49,354 bases of DNA. Source: Multifurca ochricompacta. Taxonomy: Eukaryota; Basidiomycota; Agaricomycetes; Russulales; Russulaceae. Both the position numbers and the translations under genes were made by a program. Under the pieces are notes generated by a model. The model was not told the origin of the DNA. It did no database searches and saw nothing but the letters and a program-made list of their open reading frames with translations. Location of the stretch: contig WTXG01000261.1 in assembly GCA_022496185.1 (NCBI GenBank), positions 1 to 49,354 on the forward strand. Direction: 5' to 3'. This document shows positions 1 through 10,321 of the stretch, piece by piece. Within the stretch, counting starts at the first letter, position 1. Each line of letters begins with the position of its first letter.

Positions 1-2206
1 TTTGATTGGCTCAAACCTGTCGGCCTGGGCACAAGCACTACATGTAACCTCTGTGTATACTAGTCACTTCAAATCTTTGAAAATACCAGTGCACTTTGAG
101 ACTACACAAAAGACGGCTGATCATGACATCCTGATTGATTCAGGTGCCACCAACAATTTTATTAGCCCACAGATGGCAAGGACTATGGGACTGGGGATGC
201 TGGCACTCCCCCAAGAAAAGAACATTTGGAACATTGACGGAACAGCCAACCAAGCAGGAAAAATCACCCACTACACTGACCTTAATGTCCAAGTAGGAGA
301 AAGGACAAAAGTCATTCGCTTTCTAGTCACCAACTTAGGCAAAGAGGACCTGGTTCTGGGGTATCCCTGGCTCGCTGCATTTGAACCAAAGATCAATTGG
401 AGCAATGTGACCATGGACAAAGAATTCTATCCTGTTCTAGTCACATTGATGGGGTATGACTATGCAGCTTGACATTTGGCAGTATGTAGGATAGAAGATG
501 AAAGTGACAACCCTGGCTACTGCTTCACTACCAAGGCATCTGAGCTTGCCCAGAAGGCAGTAGAAGGGCAGACAGAAAGGACCTTTGAAGAAATAGTGCC
601 AGAGGCATACCATCGACACTGGAAGGTGTTTTTGGAGGAAGAATCACAACACTTCCCGCCTGCGTGACCATGGGACCATGCCATCGACTTTGCACCTGAC
701 ACCCCGGCCACAATCGACTGCAAAATCTATCCATTGTCACAGGTGGAACAGACAGTGCTCATGACATTCCTCAAGGAGCATCTTGTGAAAGGATATATCT
801 GTCCGTCAAAGTCACCATATGCATCACCATTCTTCTTTATTAAGAAGAAAGATGGCAAACTTCGACCCATCCAGGATTATCGACAAATAAACACCCATAC
901 TGTAAAGAATGCCTACCCCTTGCTGCTTATATCGGAGCTCATTGACACTATGTGAGATAAGTCCCTGTTCTCTAAAATGGATGTCTGCTGGGGCTATAAC
1001 AATATCTGAATCAAAGAAGAAGATCAGTGCAAGGCGGCATTCAAAACTAACCAGGGGCTCTTTGAGCCAAACATCATGTTCTTCAGCCTCACCAACTTGC
1101 CTGCCACATTTCAGTCTATGATGAACCACATCTTCCATGACCTCATTCTTACTGGCAAAGTGGTAGTGTACATGGATGACATACTGGTAGCCACCACAAA
1201 TGACCTGACCCATCATCAAGAACAAGTACACCAAGTGTTGAACATCTTGCATGAGCATGACCTGTATCTCAAACCAGCCAAATGTGTATTTGAACAACCA
1301 AGTGTGGAGTACCTGGGAGTAATCTTAGAGGGAGGACGTGTGCAAATGGAGCCAGTGAAGGTACAGGGGATCCAGGAATGGCCTGTACCCACATGTGTCA
1401 AGGACGTGCAATCCTTCATTGGATTCTGCAACTTTTATCGACATTTTGTCCAAGGATTCTCAGGGATCACCCAACCGCTGAACAGGTTATTGAAGAAGGA
1501 TGTACCTTGGCATTGGGCAGATGAACAACAACAAGCCTTTGAACGAATTAGAGACATCATCAGCTCAGAACCGGTCCTTTTACAGCCAGACCTGAACAAA
1601 CCCTTTGAACTTGAAGTTGACATATCTCGCTTTGCTAATGGTGCTATACTGAACCAGCAGGATGCAGCAGGTTTACTCCACCCAGTTGCCTTCTATTCAG
1701 AGGCATTCTCACCAGTGGAGCAAAACTACGACATTTGGGATAGAGAACTACTGGCCATTGTAAAAGCATTACAACATTGGCAACTGTACCTAGCAGGAAC
1801 CCCCCATAAAACTGTTATTCATACCAATCACTCCAATCTACTCTATTGGAAGGAACCCCACAAGATTAGTCAACAGGTCGCCTGCAAAGTCCTGGAGCTG
1901 GAGGAATATAACTTTGTGCTGAAACACATTGTGGGAAGTCATAACACATGTGCAGATGCCCTGTCATGGCGACCTGATCTAAACAATGGAGGGGAAGACA
2001 ACAATGATATCACAGTACTCCCTGAAGAGGTCTTCGCAAAAGCAGCCATCATCAGTCTTCACAACATGGACTTGTGGGCCCAGGTATTGCAAAACATGAA
2101 CCAACAGTTATGCAAATCATGGGCAGAGGCACATAATTTGAAAAAGATTGACAGCTTATGGTGGAAGGATGGAGATTGTCTTGTTGTCACCAGTGGTGAC
2201 AACATT

Positions 2207-2219
2207 AAGAGGGGGGTGA
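2207..2219 (+). promoter_or_regulatory. Candidate central polypurine tract (element A)
   Basis: The sequence is AAGAGGGGGGTGA, inside the start of integrase (codons for NIKRGVI). It is nearly the same as the 3' polypurine tract of the element and is identical in all six pol copies in the window. Its role as a second plus-strand primer is inferred. Confidence 0.5.
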
Positions 2220-2324
2220 TCCATTTTCACCACGATCTTCCCTCTGCAGGACATCCAGGCATTGCCAACACATATGCCCTTGCCAAGTGAGACTACTGGT
2301 GGCCAATATGAAAAAGGACATGGA

Positions 2325-2831
2325 TGTCAAACAATTATGCTGCTGGTTATACTGACTGTGGTTAGTAGCAGGTTAGGCTAGAAAGACAAGTATACTTCAG
2401 AGGAGAAGAAACTCTATATTAACTATACTACTGACCTAGAAAGACAAGTATCTATAGGAGACATTAGTCAAAGGAAAGTAGAAAGTATAGTATGACTTAC
2501 ACTTCAGAGGAGAAGAAACTCTGAAGTGGAAGAGACGAAACAGACACCCTTATATACTCATGGGGGCCAGGGGAAATGGTCTGTGCGCACTGGGAATAAG
2601 TCCACAAGTGCCGGACAATAAACAGAGAGGGATAAAGGCCATTGGCCAATGAGATATCACATGCTTACTGCGCATTACTAAGTCCATCACTAATCAGCTG
2701 AGTAAGGTGAAAAAGAAATGTAATAAAGATATCGTAAAAAGTCCGAAACTCCGGAATCTAATCTAATCTTATCTACAGCTAAAGCGATCCTTAGATGCCT
2801 GAAGCATCTCCAGACACATCCCATGTCAACA
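2325..2831 (-). repeat. Solo LTR, family F5, inserted in pol of A
   Basis: A 507-bp LTR with TGT...ACA ends is flanked by the 5-bp duplication ATGGA (2320-2324 and 2832-2836). Removing it and one repeat restores the integrase reading. A second copy of the same family is at 22394-22903. Orientation is taken from a TATATAAG box read on the minus strand (about 2554-2561), which matches the sense-strand TATA of the other LTRs. No internal region is present, so this is a solo LTR left by LTR-LTR recombination. Confidence 0.9.
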
Positions 2832-4281
2832 ATGGAAAGCTACATGAAAGGGTGTGCAGACTGCCAGGCCAACAAAGTAAACACACACCCACACCCACCA
2901 GCACTATTCCCAATCACACCTGCAGCCTTGCTACCATTTCAGACCATAGCTATGGACTTCATCGTTAAACTCCCCATTTCCAGAGGCTTTGACTCCATCT
3001 TGACCATCACCAACCATGACTGTTCAAAAGCGGCACTATTCATACCATGCAATGAGTCCATCACAGCAGAAGGAGTAGCCAAACTTTACCTAGATCACAT
3101 CTACAGGCATTATGGCCTCCCTGAAAAGATCATCTCTGACCATGACCCACACTTCACCTCCACATTCACCAAAGCACTCTGTAAAGTCCTGGACATAACA
3201 CAAAATATCTCAACAGCCTATCATCCACAAACAGATGGACAATTAGAAAGGATGGACCAATGGCTCGAACAATACCTTCGGTTCTGGTGCAATGGATGAC
3301 AGGATGACTGGGCTGACTGGCTGGCAACAGCAGAATTTGTGCACAACTCTTGGCCCAATGGCACCACTAAGACCCCCCCATTTTCACTTATCATGGGATG
3401 GACACCACAAACCACCTGGGCTGGGAAACCCACAAACATCCCCTCAACTTCACAATGTATCAGCCAATGGGAAGAGATCAGGAGATTGGCCAATGAAAAC
3501 CTGCTAAAGGTGCAAAAGGCCCTCTCAGGAAGACCTTTGAAGTTCACACCTTATCAGACCAATGACCTCGTGTGGTTGGAAGGAAAGAACATTCATATGT
3601 CACATCCCACCGCCAAACTAGCGCCCTGACATCACGGACCTTTCAAGATAACATGGAAGCTGTCAGATGTGTCATACAAACTCGAACTTCCACCCACATG
3701 GAAGATTCACCCCATCTTCCATGCCAAGCTTCTGACACCTTACAAAGAAACATCCCTGCATGGGGAAAACTTCCTGAGACCCCCCCCTGACCTAATCGAT
3801 GGAGAAGTGGAATGGGAGGTGGAGCAGATTCTAGATTCACTATGTAAAGGCCAAGGGTGCAAGCTACACTACCTTGTTAAGTGGAAAGGATTCCCAGACT
3901 CTGACAACTTGTGGGAGCCTGCCAGGAATATCTCTGCCCCAATTCTCATCTCAGAGTTCCATGCCCGACATCCAGAAGTGCCCAAGGATAGTTAAAAGAA
4001 CAATCCCCAGCTCCAGACAAAGCCCCAGTACATGCTCTCACAGCAATGTCCTACAACCTCACAATCCATCATGTCTTTCATCGCTGCCAATGCCGCCATC
4101 AATGCCTTTGCTGCCACCACCATAGTTGTCAAAAACTTCCCCTCTGCTCACCCTTCTACATGTCCCTCCTCACCTATTGACTATGAGGCTGCCGAAGCTT
4201 GGGTCAAGAATCAGTCCCCCAACCCCAACAATGATTTTGAACACTGTGAAGAGCTGCACCCAAACAACCTGATAGGTATGG

Positions 4282-4917
4282 TGTTACGCTCAGAGGGGCG
4301 TATGCGACTAAGTGCAGGTGGCAAGGTCACAAGGACAAGGTTGAAGGGAGATCTTGGGTTGAAGTGCTCAGATTGTCACCCCTAAGTCAGGACTCTGGCC
4401 TCAAGTGTTCTGTGTGCAACTACCCAGAAGGTAAAGCACCAAGAGACAAGTCTGGGTGGTTAGACGCAGGGAAGGGAAGTCAATCAAAGTCCACTAGGCT
4501 TCTGATTGTCACAGGAGCTCAAGATGGGGAACCATCCAGAGCTGACTAGCTAGGGTATATATACATGCAAGTCTAGCTTAGTCATCCATTCTCACCAGTC
4601 CTTATCTAAGCACTAGTAGTTCTACTGTGTGACTCTGGAACCTTCTATCAGAACCAGTGCCACCATCTTCCCACGTCAACTAAGGTTCATCAGTACATCA
4701 AACCTTGTGTTGCATGCTTCTATCCTTCCATCAGAACATGCCATACCTGCAGTGCTTCTTGTCTTCTGCATGGGACACCATGACTAAGCGTTGGGGGTCT
4801 ACGGCTTTCCTGGGGGTATCCCATCCCTGGGCACCCCAAACCGCTCCCTCACATCACCCAGACTCAGGCCCCCTCTGCGTCTTGCAGTCTGCCTGGTATG
4901 CTGGATGGGTCGTAACA
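4282..4917 (-). repeat. Solo LTR, family F4, inserted in the aORF of A
   Basis: A 636-bp TGTTACG...CGTAACA repeat is flanked by TATGG (4277-4281 and 4918-4922). Its reverse complement recurs at 29502-30106. A near-symmetrical TATATATA box lies at about 4555. Minus orientation is a judgement from the pyrimidine-rich tract that follows the TATA on that strand. Confidence 0.87.
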
Positions 4918-5180
4918 TATGGAGTCAGATGATGAAGTCCTGGAGTTTCCCTTCTTTGCCAACAACCCAAACTCCTCCATGTACTATCCACTGGAGATCA
5001 CCATGGGTGATGGGACAGTCACCATTGCCAAGTATATCTTCTATACCAATGGAGGAATGGATGTAGCCAGATGCATGAAGAAGGATGGCCCTGTTTAATG
5101 GAGCTCCAGTCTACCTGGAAGAAAGGTATACCAGTTGTTTGCATCACACAATGACCAACGAACAGCTGGGGCATCTGGCT

Positions 5181-5768
5181 TGTTATGTCCGGTGCGGGAC
5201 GTTCCACATGACTTGTGTGACAGCGTACTATGCAAGTTCAGGTAAGGGGTCAATAGGACCCCTTGGAGTTCAGATGTGATGAGTCAAAGTCAGAGAGGCT
5301 GTACTCTAAGACAATGGTGAGCAGAGAGTGCCAAAAGCACTGAGACAAGTAACCGTTGAGAGACAAAGGGGAGTCCAGAAGACAAGCACCGATGTATTCA
5401 ATAAGTCGAGTCTGAGGTCTACAAGGTAGCTACAGCGGACTTATATATGTAATCAAGTGAGCATCTAAAGATAAGATAAGACGGAATCATGTGGGCCCAA
5501 ATATACGAAAGCGGAGGGTGTAAAGCTGTGCTTCTGATAGGGAATTAATTAAGTGTCCAGTCATAAAGATAAGGGATAATGGATAAGCAATGGCGGGCCA
5601 AACACAAGTACAGTGATATAAACAGAGGCATACACAGTCATGGGGAAGGAAGCAGGGCACGTGATGGATCCCACGATGGAGATGTGATCTGGTAGTGAAG
5701 AGTGGGTGGCAAGGAGGGGTTGTCGTTGGGTAAAAAGAAAAAGATGGGAAGAGACGGGGTTCGTAACA
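5181..5768 (-). repeat. Solo LTR, family F1, inserted in the aORF of A
   Basis: A 588-bp LTR of the same family as the LTRs of A, F and G, in reverse orientation, is flanked by TGGCT (5176-5180 and 5769-5773). Removal rejoins GHLA to AED of the aORF. Reverse-strand TATATAAG is at about 5441-5448. Confidence 0.9.
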
Positions 5769-6522
5769 TGGCTGCTGAAGACCTGTGGGCCTTCACCATC
5801 AATGAAGTACTGAGTGACATGCAACTTCCGCATCTCAAAGCTGAGGTGATGAGACTGTGGAAGAACTTAACCTTGCACAACACACTCAACAAGCAGTATA
5901 AAGAACACATGAAGATGATGGCCTGGCTGACCAATGGGATGTTCCAAGTTGAGCAGGAGCTGGTGGAGATTTGAAAGAGGTTGGAGAAAGGGGATGCATA
6001 CCAGACCATTGCTGAGAGGTATGCCGACACCTATGCCTGACCTCTACCTCCACAATCATTGGGAGCTGCCCTGGTGCTACTACCAAACTGATTCAAGATG
6101 CCACACATGCATGAAAACCCCTGTGGGGAGATGTGCTGGTGCTGTGACAGTAAGTACCACATCAGCTGGAACTGCCCTCTTAATCGCAAGTGGTACTGGC
6201 ACTGTCAAAGCAATCAGCATTGGAGTAGATTCTGCATTTTCCGCCATGTAGGAGTCGCCCTGATGATTGCCAATCCATCTGGCTGGTGCAGCAAATGCCT
6301 GCATCACAATTCAGGACACCGCGAGCTGGATTGCCCCATCCATGATCTGTGCCACCTGTGTGGCCAACATGGCCCCTATGGGTTCCTCCATACCCACAGG
6401 TGTCCCCAAGACTCAGACAAGGAGAACTATACCATGGACAAGTGTAATGTAGCTGACAACTACTTAGAGTTGGTACAGGATGATGATGATACAAGTTGTT
6501 TCTAGCCAGGTCTGCTAGAACC

Positions 6523-6536
6523 AGAAGAGGGGGTGA
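6523..6536 (+). promoter_or_regulatory. 3' polypurine tract of element A
   Basis: AGAAGAGGGGGTGA abuts the TGTTAC start of the 3' LTR. This is the standard position of the plus-strand primer in LTR retrotransposons. Confidence 0.85.
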
Positions 6537-7124
6537 TGTTACAACCTCTGCCATCCACCCCTGTTTTCTTCTTGCTCCCTAATGATGACCCCTTGTTACC
6601 GCCCACTCTGCACTTCTTGATCACATCCCCATCTTGGGATCCATCACATGCTTTGCTTCCATCCCCATGATTCACTTTGTACTTATTGATGCAATACTTG
6701 CCTATGTTTGACCCCCTTATCTTCTTATCTCCTTATCTTATGATTGGACACTTACTTAGTTCCCTATCAGAAGCCAGGCTTTATGCCATCCGCTTTCATA
6801 TATTTGGGCCCACCTGACTCTGTTATCTTTACCTCATAGACACCCACTGAATTACGTATATAAGTCTGCTGTAACTACCTTGTAGACTTCAGACTCAACT
6901 TATTGAATACATCGGTGCTTGTCTTCTGGACTTCCCTTTGAATCCTTGAGCTCAGTTGTCTCAGTGCTTCTGGCACCCTTCCATTCAACATTGTCTTAGA
7001 GAGCAGCCTCTTTGACTTTGACTCATCACACTTAAACTCCAAGGGGCCTTATTGGTCTCTTATCTGAACCCGTGAATTACGCTGTCACACAAGTCATGTG
7101 GAATGTCCCACATCGGACATAACA
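6537..7124 (+). repeat. 3' LTR of element A (family F1)
   Basis: A 588-bp LTR starts TGTTACAACC and ends GGACATAACA. It carries ATATAAG near 6859, then the start-site motif in decayed form (AGACTCAACTT near 6892) and the AGTGCTTCTGGCAC stem-loop near 6961. CpGs are mostly replaced by TG or CA relative to the LTR of G. Confidence 0.92.
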
Positions 7125-8459
7125 AAAACCCTTCAAACTAGAGGTCAATGCCTCTATGTATGCCAATGGGGCAGTCTTGTCACAGAGAGATACTGGAGGA
7201 ATCCTTCACCCAGTTGCATTCTACTTGGAAATGTTCTCATCAGCAGAAAGAAATTACAACATTTGGGACAGGGAACTACTGGCTATTGTAAAGGCATTGT
7301 GACACTGGCAACCATACCTGGCTGGATCCCCACATAAAACCATCATCTATACAGACCACTCCAACCTCCTTTATTGGTGAGAGCCTCATAAGATTAGCCG
7401 ATGAGTAGCACGTGAAGTTTTGGAGCTTGAAGAGTACAACTTCATGCTCAAGCACCTACCTGGGGCTCATAATGCATGCACTGATGCCTTGTCCAGACCA
7501 ACTGGCAGTGATGAAGGAGAAAACAATAATGATGATATTGTTGTCTTACCAGAAGACATCTTTGCAAAGACTGCTGTTGTCAGCCTTCATGACATGGATC
7601 TATGGGCCCAAGTGATGCAGAATATGAATCAGGAGCTATGCAAATCCTGGGCAGAGCTGTATAACATAAAAATGAAAGATGGCCTCTGGTGGAAAGACAG
7701 TGATCAACTGGTTGTCACCAGTGGTGACAACATTAAGAGGGGGGTGATCCATTTTCACCACAACCTCCCCTCTGCAGGACACCCAGGGATTGCAAACACC
7801 TATGCCCTTGCTAAACAAGATTATTGGTGGCTGAATATGAAAAAGGATGTAGAAGCATATGTCAAAGGATGTGCAGAATGTCAGGCCAATAAAGTGAATA
7901 CTCACCCAAGACCACCAGTGCTTTCTCCCATCATGCCAATTGCAACTGCCCCCTTTCAGACCATCACCATGGATTTCATTGTCAAATTACCACAGTCACA
8001 AGGCTACAACTTGATACTTACTATTACCAACTATGATTGTTCGAAAGCCACTCTCTTTATCCCCTGCAATGAAACGATATCAGCCAAAGGAGTCACCAAA
8101 ATTTACCTAAACCATGTCTATCAGCATTACAGACTTCCCCAAATGATCATCTCTGACTGGGACCCATGATTCGCATCCATGTTTGCTTGAGCCCTCTGTA
8201 AATGCCATGACATCCAACAGAACATCTCTATGGCATATCACCCTCAAATGGACAGGCAGTCAGAATGGACAAACCAATGGCTAGAACAATATCTTCATTT
8301 CTGGTGCAATGAGAGACAGAACAACTGGGCAGAGTGGCTGGCAACAGCAGAGTTTGCACATAACAGCTGGCCAAATGGGACAACCAAGGCTTCCCCCTTC
8401 TCCCTTATAATGGGATGGAACCCCTGCACAACATGGACAAACAAGCCTACCAATGTACC
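7125..8459 (+). pseudogene. pol: Degenerate pol of element B, part 1 (RNase H and integrase)
   Basis: Begins in RNase H with ASMYANGAVLSQRDTGG, followed by the NIWDRELLAIVKAL and YTDHSNLLYW catalytic blocks. The integrase zinc-binding region is HFHHNLPSAGH ... CAECQANK (about 7750-7890). The core motifs are MDFIVKLP near 7970 and SDWDP near 8155. The longest open part is 7420-8169. The stop after SDWDP and the stop in SMFA*ALC are TGA where sister copies have CGA. The segment ends at GTACC (8455-8459), the left duplication of element C, and continues at 16517. Confidence 0.9.
7735..7747 (+). promoter_or_regulatory. Candidate central polypurine tract (element B)
   Basis: The same 13-base AAGAGGGGGGTGA as in the other five pol copies, kept although B has decayed heavily. 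Role inferred. Confidence 0.5.
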
Positions 8460-9054
8460 TGTAACACCTAGTGCGGGTGTTTGTCATGACGTGTGATAAG
8501 TCGTGTAGCGGAACTACGGAGTCAGGTGTGCACTGTCTTTCAAGTACACAGAGATCAGGTGAGAAGTCAACACAAAGGAGCTAATCCCCTAGTGTTGGTG
8601 AGCGGAAAAGTGCCAGAAGCACTGAGACGATTCAAGAGTCGGGTCTTAGGAATCACCCAGAAGGTAATGCACCAAGTCAATTAAGAAGTTGAGTCTAAGG
8701 CATACAGGCTATCTAGGCAGGCCTTATATACATAATAGAGATCAGAGTTTGAATCAGAGTATTGTACTCAGTGTATCAACGAAGTCGTAATCTATCCAAA
8801 GAGGGAACAGAATCAAGTGGGCCAGATGAGAATATACATAGACAGATTCGGTATAATCGCGATTCTGGTGGGAAAATACGTAAGCATTCTTGTGTAAGGT
8901 ATGAGTCAGAGATAAGCACAGCCTCGGTCAAAGATAAGGGACAAATATGCACAAAGGAAGTCATAGCACAGTCAACAAAGGGGCAAACAGAGTCAAATGG
9001 GGTGTCACATGGTGTCAAAGGAAAAATGAAGGCAACGCAGCAGGGTTCATAACA
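8460..9054 (-). repeat. 3' LTR of element C (F2)
   Basis: 595 bp, paired with 15922-16516. Nearly all differences between the two are transitions at CpG. At several sites one LTR has CA and the other TG where CG must have stood, for example near the CACATGG/CATGTGG difference (9007 versus 16468). Confidence 0.93.
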
Positions 9055-9069
9055 TTACCCCCTTTTTAA
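9055..9069 (-). promoter_or_regulatory. 3' polypurine tract of element C
   Basis: On the minus strand AAAAAGGGGGTAA runs into the LTR start TGTTATG. D and E have AGAGAGGGGGTAA at the same place. Confidence 0.8.
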
Positions 9070-9085
9070 GTCCTAGCAGAGCCAG

Positions 9086-10276
9086 CTAGATTGGCATACC
9101 GTTGTCATCCTGGACTAGGGAGAGGTAGTCATCGGCTACGGCGTAGTGATCAGCATCGTAGTTTTCCTTTTCCTCATCCGTGGGGCAAACATGTGTTCAT
9201 AGAAAACTGTAGGGCCCCCGTCTCCCACATCAAAAGCAGCTGTCGTAAACATGACAGTTGATCTCTCGGTGACCGGCATTGTGAGAGAGACACTTGCCGC
9301 ACCACCCTGAAGGGTTCTGGACAGTAGGGGCTTGTGTGAGTTGTCAGAACAAACATTGGCAACTCCAATGTGAAGTGCTCTGGCAGTGTCAGCATCATTT
9401 CTGGGCTGTGGGGCAGGACCAGCTGAGATGGTACTTGCTGCTACAGCGCCAGCAAAGCTTACTGTCCAGGTTTTTGTGAAGATGTGGCATTTCGAAACAA
9501 TGGGGATTAAGCCAAGGTGTGAGGTCGAGGCGGCGGCAGGGCAGTGGTCAGGCAAAAATGTCTGCATACCATTCTGATATAGTCTGGTATGCCTCTCCGC
9601 ACTCTAGTCTTGTCCTGATACTTGCCAGATGATGTTCTATGTCGAAAACCCCTCGGTTGATCTTCACCATCTGTCACTCGTAGTCGTGGCGCTGTTGCTC
9701 CAGGTTATCCTGGAGCGCCTGAAACTTATGGAGTCGCGCAATTTCAGCAGTTAGTCGTGGCATGCGTAAGTCGCGTAGGACTTCGTTGATGGCAAAGGCA
9801 CATGGATCATGGGCTGACAGGTGTTGTAGATGTTCCAGCCCCAGGACGTAATGCAATTGATTGACGCTTTTCTCCTCTAGATAGACTGGGGCCCCATAGA
9901 CAGGCCCTCCTTTTTCCAAACACCCAGCTACGTCCATACCTTCATTGGTGTAGTAAATATACTTGGCCACCTCCGTAGTGCCATCATTCTTGGAAGATGA
10001 GATCATAAGCGGGAAGTAGAACTGTGAGTTGGGGTTGTTGGGAAAGAAGGGGAATTCGGGGGATTCGTCACCGAAGTCTATGTCAATCAGGTCGTTGGGA
10101 TGGGGGTGTTTGGGCAGATTAAAATCTTCGTCGATGTCGATGATTCTGTCCCCTTGGGCCACTTGGGTGGTCGCATCGTAGTTAATAGGAGAAAGTGGGT
10201 GAGAAGGAGGATGCACAGGAGTAAGTATGGGAAACACATCGATGGCAGCCGAGGCGTGGATCTTTGAAGAGGACAT
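9086..10276 (-). pseudogene. aORF (3' zinc-knuckle ORF) of element C
   Basis: Starts at ATG 10276 (MSSSKIHASAAIDVF) and ends at TAG 9086-9088, giving a usual length near 396 codons. Residues 1 to about 200 are open down to 9674. After that TGA stops appear, at YE*QMV and within the zinc-knuckle part. The EFPFFPNNPNSQFYFP and YIYYTNEGMDVAGCLEKGG blocks, a coiled-coil stretch and four zinc knuckles (about 9270-9480) are all recognisable. It is in the same frame as pol, separated only by a TGA at 10322-10324 that is CGA in D. C therefore probably once read Pol and aORF as one chain. Function unknown. Confidence 0.85.
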
Positions 10277-10321
10277 GAGTGAGTTTCTGGTCAATAGTGG
10301 GGGGGAGAGCTGTTCAGCAAC

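Larger units (their letters stand above)
2..3995 (+). pseudogene. pol: Degenerate pol of element A (protease, RT, RNase H, integrase, chromodomain)
   Basis: This is the remains of a chromovirus Pol polyprotein. The retropepsin motif is seen as DSGATNNF near bases 140-165, the RT motif YMDDIL near 1168-1185, and RNase H around 1600-1960. The integrase HHCC zinc-binding region starts near 2220 and is cut by a solo LTR at 2325-2831, which splits the coding stretch before ESYMKGCADCQANK. The integrase core follows, and the chromodomain sequence [17 protein letters not shown] lies near 3870-3930. Pol ends at a TAA at 3993-3995. Many in-frame stops are TGA where the sister copies have CGA (Arg), for example at about 470, 953 and 1008. 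The frame is lost near 3300 and again near 3630. It cannot make a full-length protein. Confidence 0.92.
4071..6505 (+). pseudogene. Broken aORF (3' zinc-knuckle ORF) of element A
   Basis: This is the additional ORF downstream of pol, in the same frame as pol here but after its TAA. It starts at ATG 4071 (MSFIAANAAINAF) and ends at TAG 6503-6505. Two solo LTRs split it, at 4282-4917 and 5181-5768. Taking both out, with one copy of each duplication, rejoins the reading except for a frameshift near 5095 and TGA stops, for example near 5973 and 6038. The three visible pieces match the intact copy in element F: the EFPFFANNPNSSMY block near 4940-4985, the coiled-coil part at 5770-5975, and four CCHC-type zinc knuckles from about 6130 to 6400. 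See the entry at 32653-33858 for the domain layout. Function unknown. Confidence 0.85.
1..7124 (+). mobile_element. Element A: Ty3/gypsy chromovirus, family F1, left part outside window
   Basis: The window opens exactly at the gag-pol junction of this copy: bases 3-5 are the gag stop and pol is read from base 2. The order is pol, chromodomain, aORF, polypurine tract and 3' LTR, all on the plus strand. The right edge is the end of the 3' LTR at 7124, after which the RNase H region of another element (B) begins, so A inserted into B; the probable right target duplication is AAAAC at 7125-7129. Three solo LTRs have since inserted into A (2325-2831, 4282-4917, 5181-5768). CpG is strongly depleted and the genes carry many stops, so this is an old, dead copy. 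Confidence 0.92.

Noticed and set aside
824..1297. Long antisense open frames over pol, for example on the minus strand at 824-1297 and 2..500-codon shadows elsewhere
   Set aside because: They lie opposite well-conserved RT or integrase coding sequence and have no family features; the open state follows from codon bias of the sense strand.
1..7124. Classical RIP with CpA preference as cause of decay
   Set aside because: The differences checked between LTR pairs are at CpG; CpA sites are not preferentially changed.
9674..10294. Independent host gene at 9674-10294 (minus strand)
   Set aside because: It is the N-terminal half of the aORF of element C, ended by a TGA that is CGA in sister copies.
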